From NCBI GenBank assembly GCA_964654825.1, contig CAZZKG010000014.1, positions 1-64,000 on the forward strand: DNA of 64,000 bases. Direction: 5' to 3'. Shown one piece after another: positions 59,310 to 64,000 of the stretch. This DNA comes from CAZZKG01 sp964654825. Its GTDB lineage: Bacteria; Gemmatimonadota; CAZMKB01. The notes under the pieces are model-generated. The model did not search any database, had not been told where the DNA came from, and worked only from the letters and a program-made list of their open reading frames with translations. Both the position numbers and the translations under genes were made by a program. Numbering within the stretch: position 1 is the first letter of the stretch; every line of letters starts with the position of its first letter.

Positions 59310-60224
59310 ATGCATCTTTCCGGTTTCTCTGTCGCCAGGAACGCCATCGATCTCGATTACCCCATCGAAGAGGTCATTAAATCGATCCTGCCTGTTGTCG
59401 ACGAATTCGTCATCGCTCTGGGTGATTCGTACGATAACACGACAGAGATCATTCGATCCATGGCAGACTCCAGGTTGAAAATCCTCGAGCGGGAATGGGA
59501 CAACACACTTTTTGACCATGGTGCCATCCTTGCTCACGAGACGTCTGCAGCCCTCGAGGAGTGCACCGGGGACTGGTGCATCTACCTCCAGGCGGATGAG
59601 GTGATTCATGAGAAATTCCTGCCGGTAATCGTCGAGGCCTGTCGAAAATATATGGACGATGAAAGGGTTGAAGGGTTCCTCCTCTCATACAAGCACTTCT
59701 GGGGTGATCACTTTCATTACCAGAAGGCACGTAACTGGTACCGAAGAGAGATACGGGTTGTCAGAAACGACATCGGAGTCCGTTCCTGGAAAAGTGCCCA
59801 GGGTTTCCGAATTGACGGGAGGAAACTGAACGTCATCCTCATTCCCGCAGAGGTATACCATTACGGCTGGGTCCGGGACCCTCTCCGGATGAAGAGAAAA
59901 CGCATCGCACACGATTCACTTCATCACGACAAAGTGTGGGTGGATAATCAATACAGGGGTAACGGCCATGAAAAACCCTTCGAGTTTGGATCACTCCGAA
60001 ATCTTGAGCTTTTCACCGACACACCACCAGCTGTAATGAAAAACCGTATAGAGTCCCGCGAATGGAAGATCAGAGAAAATCCAGCCGTCAAACATGAGCA
60101 CGATCACCTTTTAGTGAGAATCCTTTCAACTGTGGAGAGATTCCTCGGCTTCCGATTCGGCGAGTACAGGAACTACAAACTCATCGGAAGAGACGAGGAT
60201 CTTTCCCGTCACATCAAACGCTGA
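59310..60224 (+). CDS. glycosyltransferase-like protein (GT-A, family 2 related)
   Basis: About 304 residues; ATGs at 59307 and 59310 are adjacent and the second is better spaced from AAGGGG. SGFSVARNAIDLDYPIEEVI at the start, FVIALGDSYDNTTEII (nucleotide-sugar loop), EECTGDWCIYLQADEVIHE with a QADE metal-site equivalent, then WYRREIRVVRND. Members of this group are found in capsule and lipopolysaccharide clusters; donor and acceptor are unknown. Monocistronic. Confidence 0.8.
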   Translation: MHLSGFSVARNAIDLDYPIEEVIKSILPVVDEFVIALGDSYDNTTEIIRSMADSRLKILEREWDNTLFDHGAILAHETSAALEECTGDWCIYLQADEVIHEKFLPVIVEACRKYMDDERVEGFLLSYKHFWGDHFHYQKARNWYRREIRVVRNDIGVRSWKSAQGFRIDGRKLNVILIPAEVYHYGWVRDPLRMKRKRIAHDSLHHDKVWVDNQYRGNGHEKPFEFGSLRNLELFTDTPPAVMKNRIESREWKIRENPAVKHEHDHLLVRILSTVERFLGFRFGEYRNYKLIGRDEDLSRHIKR

Positions 60225-60322
60225 TCGGGCAGAAGGCTGTTATCTCTCTCGCCCATTGCAAAACAACAGATTTGTGCTCATTAGATAGGAGAGAACCGGC
60301 AATTTGCGAGGAAGGGTTTCTC

Positions 60323-60910
60323 ATGAAGACATCACGACACAGTTTTATCTTTTTTCTCATTATTTTGTTTACAGGTGCGAACGGAGTGCTTATGGCACAA
60401 AAAGAAGCGAAAAATGATCCGCAGGGAGAAGTGGCAGTTTTCGGTGCCGGATGTTTCTGGGGTGTCGAGGAAATCATGAGAAATATTCCCGGTGTACTCG
60501 AGACGACCGTAGGGTATTCAGGAGGGACGACGGCCGATCCCACGTACCGGGAGGTGTGTACAGGTACTACGGGTCACGCGGAGGCTCTCCGTATCGAATT
60601 CGATTCATCGAAGGTGAGCTATGAGACACTCCTGGACTATTTCTTCCGGCTTCACGATCCGACGACTCTCAACCGGCAGCACAATGACGCAGGAACCCAG
60701 TACCGGTCGGTGATTTTCTACCGAGACGAAACACAGAAACGCCTTGCTTATGAGAAAAGAGCCAAAGTCGATGCTTCGGGCGTGTGGAAGAACCCCGTGG
60801 TGACGGAGATCGTTGAGGCAAAGCCTTTCTACCCGGCCGAAGAGTATCATCAGGATTATCTTCAGAAGAATCCGGAGGGATACACCTGTCACTACCTGAG
60901 GGATCGGTAG
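60323..60910 (+). CDS. msrA: exported peptide-methionine (S)-S-oxide reductase
   Basis: 195 residues from ATG 60323, after GGAAGGG at good spacing. The N-terminus is a signal sequence (FIFFLIILFTGANGVLMA), so the enzyme works outside the cytoplasm. The catalytic Cys44 is in GAGCFWGVEE, followed by VGYSGG, GHAEALRIEFD and LHDPTTLNRQHNDAGTQYRS. It repairs S-sulfoxides of methionine in envelope proteins. No MsrB is fused or adjacent. Confidence 0.95.
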   Translation: MKTSRHSFIFFLIILFTGANGVLMAQKEAKNDPQGEVAVFGAGCFWGVEEIMRNIPGVLETTVGYSGGTTADPTYREVCTGTTGHAEALRIEFDSSKVSYETLLDYFFRLHDPTTLNRQHNDAGTQYRSVIFYRDETQKRLAYEKRAKVDASGVWKNPVVTEIVEAKPFYPAEEYHQDYLQKNPEGYTCHYLRDR

Positions 60911-61008
60911 CGAGTGCACCGTCCGATCACACAGTCCCAAGACATTCATCAGCTGAAATTCCTTTCTATCGGAAGCTGTTTTCTCTCTTCCGCTTTTAAG
61001 GAGTAACC

Positions 61009-61971
61009 ATGTGGAATAGAAAGTTCATTGCAGTATGTCTGGCAGGAGTATTCCTGTTGGGTGCCTGTGGAGACAGGGAAGGCAGGCAGCAAAATAAGCA
61101 AGCATCGGGATCATCAGAGGCCCCGTCCTCGAGACCGATCAGAGTAGTCACTACAATCGGCATGATCACCGATATCGTCCGGAACATCGGTGGAGAACAT
61201 GTGGAAGTGACAGGGCTCATGGGACCGGGCATCGATCCGCATCTGTACAAGGCAAGCGAAGGAGATGTAACCCGAATGTCGGGAGCCGACCTCATTTTCT
61301 ACAATGGACTGCATCTGGAAGGCAAGATGTCCGAGCTCCTGGAAAAAATTCAGGGCAGGGTGAAGACCGCGGCGGTTACCGACGGTGTGGAGAGATCTCT
61401 TCTCCTGGCACCTCCGGAGTTCAAAGGAGCGCATGATCCCCACGTGTGGTTCGCCGTGTCGCTCTGGCTCAAAGCCGCCCGCCGCGTCAGAGATGTTCTG
61501 GCTGAGTTCGATCCGGCCCACGCAGAGACGTACCGGGCTAACGCGGAGATCTACACAGCACGATTGGACAGCCTGCACACCTACGTGCGTGAACGGGCGA
61601 ACGAGATTCCGGAGGAGCTGCGGGTTCTGGTCACCGCCCACGACGCATTCAACTATTTTGGGAGGGCCTACGGTTTCGAGGTCCGCGGCCTTCAGGGCAT
61701 CAGCACATCATCAGAGGCCGGGACCGGTGATGTACAGTCCCTCGCTGATTTTATTGTCGAGAGAAGGATCCCGGCAATTTTCGTTGAGACCTCCGTTCCC
61801 CACCGCTACATCCAGGCACTCCAGGAGGCGGTAAGATCGCGGGGATTCGAGGTGAAAATCGGAGGCAGCCTTTACTCCGATGCGATGGGTGATCCGGGTA
61901 CGCCTGAGGGCACCTACATCGGCATGGTCCGCCACAACATCGACACGATCGTGGGAGCTCTCACGCGGTGA
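61009..61971 (+). CDS. metal (Zn/Mn) ABC transporter substrate-binding lipoprotein
   Basis: 320 residues. The lipobox LLGAC ends the signal peptide (lipid-anchored Cys about residue 20). ZnuA/TroA-fold signals: VTTIGMITDIVRNIGGEHVEV, GIDPHLYKASEGD (first His ligand), AHDPHVWFAVSL (second His), LVTAHDAFNYFGRAYG (third His), and FVETSV with a late acidic ligand. No histidine-rich loop is present, which leans to manganese or a TroA-like role over ZnuA, but this is not conclusive. AAGGAG precedes the ATG. First gene of the transporter operon. Confidence 0.93.
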   Translation: MWNRKFIAVCLAGVFLLGACGDREGRQQNKQASGSSEAPSSRPIRVVTTIGMITDIVRNIGGEHVEVTGLMGPGIDPHLYKASEGDVTRMSGADLIFYNGLHLEGKMSELLEKIQGRVKTAAVTDGVERSLLLAPPEFKGAHDPHVWFAVSLWLKAARRVRDVLAEFDPAHAETYRANAEIYTARLDSLHTYVRERANEIPEELRVLVTAHDAFNYFGRAYGFEVRGLQGISTSSEAGTGDVQSLADFIVERRIPAIFVETSVPHRYIQALQEAVRSRGFEVKIGGSLYSDAMGDPGTPEGTYIGMVRHNIDTIVGALTR

Positions 61972-62031
61972 CAAGGCGCCAGACCGTCAAGGTTCCGGCG
62001 TAAACGAGGAAGAAGAGGGTACGGCAACAAA

Positions 62032-62814
62032 ATGAAAGACGTAAAACCAGGTGAACAACGAGAGGATGAACTCGCCATCAAGGTAGAAGATCTCACGGTA
62101 GCCTACCGGGACAAACCGGTTTTGTGGGACATCGATCTCGATATCCCGTCCGGCGTGCTTATGGCTATCATCGGCCCGAACGGTGCGGGGAAAACAACCC
62201 TCATCAAATCGATCATGAATCTCATCCGGCCGGTCGCCGGCCACATATCGATATACGGCCGTCCCTATGACGAGCAGCGGGAGCTTGTAGGTTACGTACC
62301 ACAGAGAAACAGTGTCGACTGGGACTTTCCGACAACCGTGCTGGATGTGGTGAAGATGGGACGCTACGGTGTAGTGGGATGGCTTCGGCGGCCCGGCCGC
62401 AAAGACAGTGCGCTGGCCATGCAGGCGATCGAGAAAGTCGGTATGGGGGAATTCGCAAACCGTCAGATCAGTCAGCTTTCGGGCGGACAGCAGCAGCGAG
62501 TTTTCCTGGCCCGTGCGCTTGCCCAGGACGCGTCTGTCTACCTCATGGACGAACCGTTCCAGGGTGTAGACGCAACGACCGAAAGAGCCATTGTGACACT
62601 ATTGCAGGATCTCCGGGCGGCGGGTAAGACGGTGGCGGTCGTCCATCACGATCTGCAAACCGTCACCGAATACTTCGACTGGGTCACTCTGCTGAATGTC
62701 AGAGGTATCGCCAGCGGGCCGGCGGGTGAAGTGTTCACCGAAAAAAACCTTCGCCTCGCCTATGGGGGTCGGGTTGCGTATCTCGAGCACCATTCCCAAG
62801 GCACGGGACACTGA
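62032..62814 (+). CDS. metal ABC transporter ATP-binding protein
   Basis: 260 residues. Walker A AIIGPNGAGKTTLIKSI, Q-loop YVPQRNSVDWDFPTTVLDVV (typical of the Zn/Mn family), signature LSGGQQQRVFLARALA, Walker B VYLMDEPFQGVD and H-loop VVHHDLQTV. It energises the uptake system together with the adjacent permeases. It lies 60 bases after the binding-protein gene. Confidence 0.95.
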   Translation: MKDVKPGEQREDELAIKVEDLTVAYRDKPVLWDIDLDIPSGVLMAIIGPNGAGKTTLIKSIMNLIRPVAGHISIYGRPYDEQRELVGYVPQRNSVDWDFPTTVLDVVKMGRYGVVGWLRRPGRKDSALAMQAIEKVGMGEFANRQISQLSGGQQQRVFLARALAQDASVYLMDEPFQGVDATTERAIVTLLQDLRAAGKTVAVVHHDLQTVTEYFDWVTLLNVRGIASGPAGEVFTEKNLRLAYGGRVAYLEHHSQGTGH

Positions 62815-62849
62815 TATAACAGAAACGAAAGAAGAGGCACCGAGAAAAG

Positions 62850-63980
62850 ATGCTTGATCTGGTGCATGAACTGTTCAGCGACTATACACTTCGCACCGTG
62901 GCACTCGGTTCTGCGGTACTGGGGATTACCAGCGGCGCTCTTGGCTCGTATGCCGTGCTCAGAAAGCAGAGCCTCCTGGGCGATGCAATATCACACGCTG
63001 CTCTTCCCGGAATCGCCCTCGCCTATCTCCTCACAAGAAGCAAGACTCCGCTCGTGCTGGTCCTGGGGGCGATCGCGGCAGGCTGGATCGCGACTCTCGC
63101 CATCATGAACATCGTTCGGAACTCACGTGTAAAGTTCGAGAGCGCACTTGGACTGGTGCTTTCCGTCTTCTTCGGCTTCGGCCTCGTTCTTCTCACGCTG
63201 ATTCAGAAACTGCCCGACTCGACACAGGCGGGCCTCGACAAGTTCCTCTTCGGTCAGGCCGCCACACTCATGGAGCGGGACGTGATTACGATGGGGACAA
63301 TCGGTGTGATCACTCTCTCCCTGATGCTTGCTTTCTGGAAGGAATTCAAGCTCCTGTGTTTCGACGAGGAATTCGGCACGAGTCTCGGTTTCCCGATGAA
63401 AGCTCTCGATATCCTCCTCACCACCCTCCTCGTCATCGCCATCGTTCTCGGCCTCCAGACCGTCGGGGTGGTACTGATGAGCGCGATGGTCGTAGCGCCG
63501 GCAGCAGCCGCACGGCAGTGGACCGACAGAATGGGCATCATGGTCGGTACCGCCGCACTTTTCGGAGCTCTATCCGGGGTGAGCGGTTCTATTATCAGCA
63601 GCAGCACGGCGCACCTGCCTACCGGTCCAACGATTGTACTGTGCATTAGCGCTATCATCGTTATCTCCTTCTTCCTGGCTCCGAACCGGGGTATCGTGTG
63701 GAGCTGTGTGCGGGAACGCAGCAACCGGAAGAAGCTGGAGATCGATGCCGTTCTGAGTGATCTGTATGTGCTCGCGATGCAGCACCGGGACATCGACCAT
63801 GGTCATCCGGTGAAAGTCCTTCGTGCAATGAGCCTCGGCCACGGCGGTACCGACCGCAGCCTGAAAGAACTCGAAGAAAGGGGTCTCGCACAGCGTGTCG
63901 GCCCGGCGACATGGGCACTGACTCACCGAGGACTCGAAGAAGCAGAACGCCTCGCACGGGATCAGGGAGGGAACTCGTGA
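62850..63980 (+). CDS. metal ABC transporter permease with C-terminal winged-helix extension (TroC-like)
   Basis: 376 residues. Residues ~10-275 hold seven to eight transmembrane helices of the ABC-3 family (GSAVLGITSGALGSYAVLRKQSLLGDAISHAALPG, FGQAATLMERDV, VGVVLMSAMVVAPAAAARQW). The last 90 residues are soluble and look like a winged helix (LEIDAVLSDLYVLAMQHR, DRSLKELEERGLAQRVGPATWALTHRGLEEAERL), as in TroC-type permeases with a DtxR-like tail. The tail may sense metal or bind DNA or partner proteins. The stop overlaps the next start (GTGA). Confidence 0.92.
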   Translation: MLDLVHELFSDYTLRTVALGSAVLGITSGALGSYAVLRKQSLLGDAISHAALPGIALAYLLTRSKTPLVLVLGAIAAGWIATLAIMNIVRNSRVKFESALGLVLSVFFGFGLVLLTLIQKLPDSTQAGLDKFLFGQAATLMERDVITMGTIGVITLSLMLAFWKEFKLLCFDEEFGTSLGFPMKALDILLTTLLVIAIVLGLQTVGVVLMSAMVVAPAAAARQWTDRMGIMVGTAALFGALSGVSGSIISSSTAHLPTGPTIVLCISAIIVISFFLAPNRGIVWSCVRERSNRKKLEIDAVLSDLYVLAMQHRDIDHGHPVKVLRAMSLGHGGTDRSLKELEERGLAQRVGPATWALTHRGLEEAERLARDQGGNS

Positions 63981-64000
63981 CAATTCCGCAACTGGAGATC
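63977..64000 (+). CDS. second metal ABC transporter permease, first 8 codons only
   Basis: GTG 63977 overlaps the previous stop and follows GGAGG by six bases. The eight visible residues (MTIPQLEI) fit the start of a TroD-type permease, and this position in the operon normally holds one. The rest lies outside the window. Confidence 0.7.

Noticed and set aside
1..64000. CRISPR arrays, tRNA, rRNA, tmRNA and complete insertion sequences
   Set aside because: Looked for by eye on both strands; no regular spaced repeats, no tRNA-like CCA-ended cloverleaf, no conserved rRNA stretches and no transposase frame were seen.

Overview
The window reads as chromosomal DNA of an uncultured-type bacterium of the FCB superphylum, outside classical Bacteroidetes (compare Krumholzibacteriota, Eisenbacteria, Latescibacterota). 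This placement is inferred. The supporting observations are three exported proteins ending in a YPNPFNP/FlgD-like, type IX secretion (T9SS)-style sorting domain, a PorX regulator (CheY receiver plus PglZ domain), fairly high GC, and a fused transaldolase-phosphoglucose isomerase. Most promoters that can be read follow the E. coli-like TTGACA-17-TATAAT pattern rather than the Bacteroidetes -33/-7 pattern. No rRNA, tRNA, CRISPR array or complete transposon was found.

Layout. 1-3.4 kb: a sigma-54 response regulator (cut by the window edge) and its Cache/HAMP histidine kinase. 3.4-4.2 kb: a gene-free block with nested inverted repeats. 4.2-11.5 kb: an M48 peptidase, two Opp-type ATPases without permeases, and two large secreted proteins (VCBS/FG-GAP and BNR-like), each with a sorting domain. 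11.7-16.6 kb: a glycine cleavage operon (gcvH, gcvPA, a UPF0173 hydrolase, gcvPB, lipM-like octanoyltransferase). 16.7-24.6 kb: a minus-strand polysaccharide operon (glycosyltransferases, flippase, priming sugar transferase, DUF3108 protein, deoxyhypusine-synthase-like protein). 24.6-35.4 kb: a plus-strand run that begins with two tandem genes built from a repeated 'GEYWQI' module, one with an OmpA domain, followed by a second exopolysaccharide cluster (glycosyltransferases, acyltransferase, pyruvyltransferase, methyltransferase, six-hairpin glycosidase).

35.4-46.1 kb: an SGNH hydrolase, then a compact sugar-catabolic operon (tkt, tal-pgi, gnd, zwf, glk, pgl) that carries glucose through the complete oxidative and non-oxidative pentose phosphate pathway. 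46.2-48.2 kb: an accessory pocket bounded by two diverged copies of the 3' end of a sodium:alanine symporter gene. It holds a HEAT-repeat/pRiA4b-ORF3-like gene and two gene stubs that look like the C-terminus of a RES-type toxin and the N-terminus of a large helicase. 48.1-50.3 kb: the intact symporter, then a 55-residue four-cysteine protein with its own terminator and a good sigma-54 promoter motif. 50.4-60.2 kb: a subtilisin-like protease divergent from porX, which heads a second envelope-glycan run (GT9, GT4, GT2, O-antigen ligase). 60.3-64 kb: exported MsrA and a Zn/Mn ABC transporter running off the edge.

Together the genes describe a cell that invests heavily in surface polysaccharide and secreted proteins, regulates T9SS-type secretion through PorX, and burns hexose through the pentose phosphate pathway. 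The least expected material is the 46.2-50.1 kb interval, where short remnants and a small cysteine-rich gene sit in space that looks empty at first sight.
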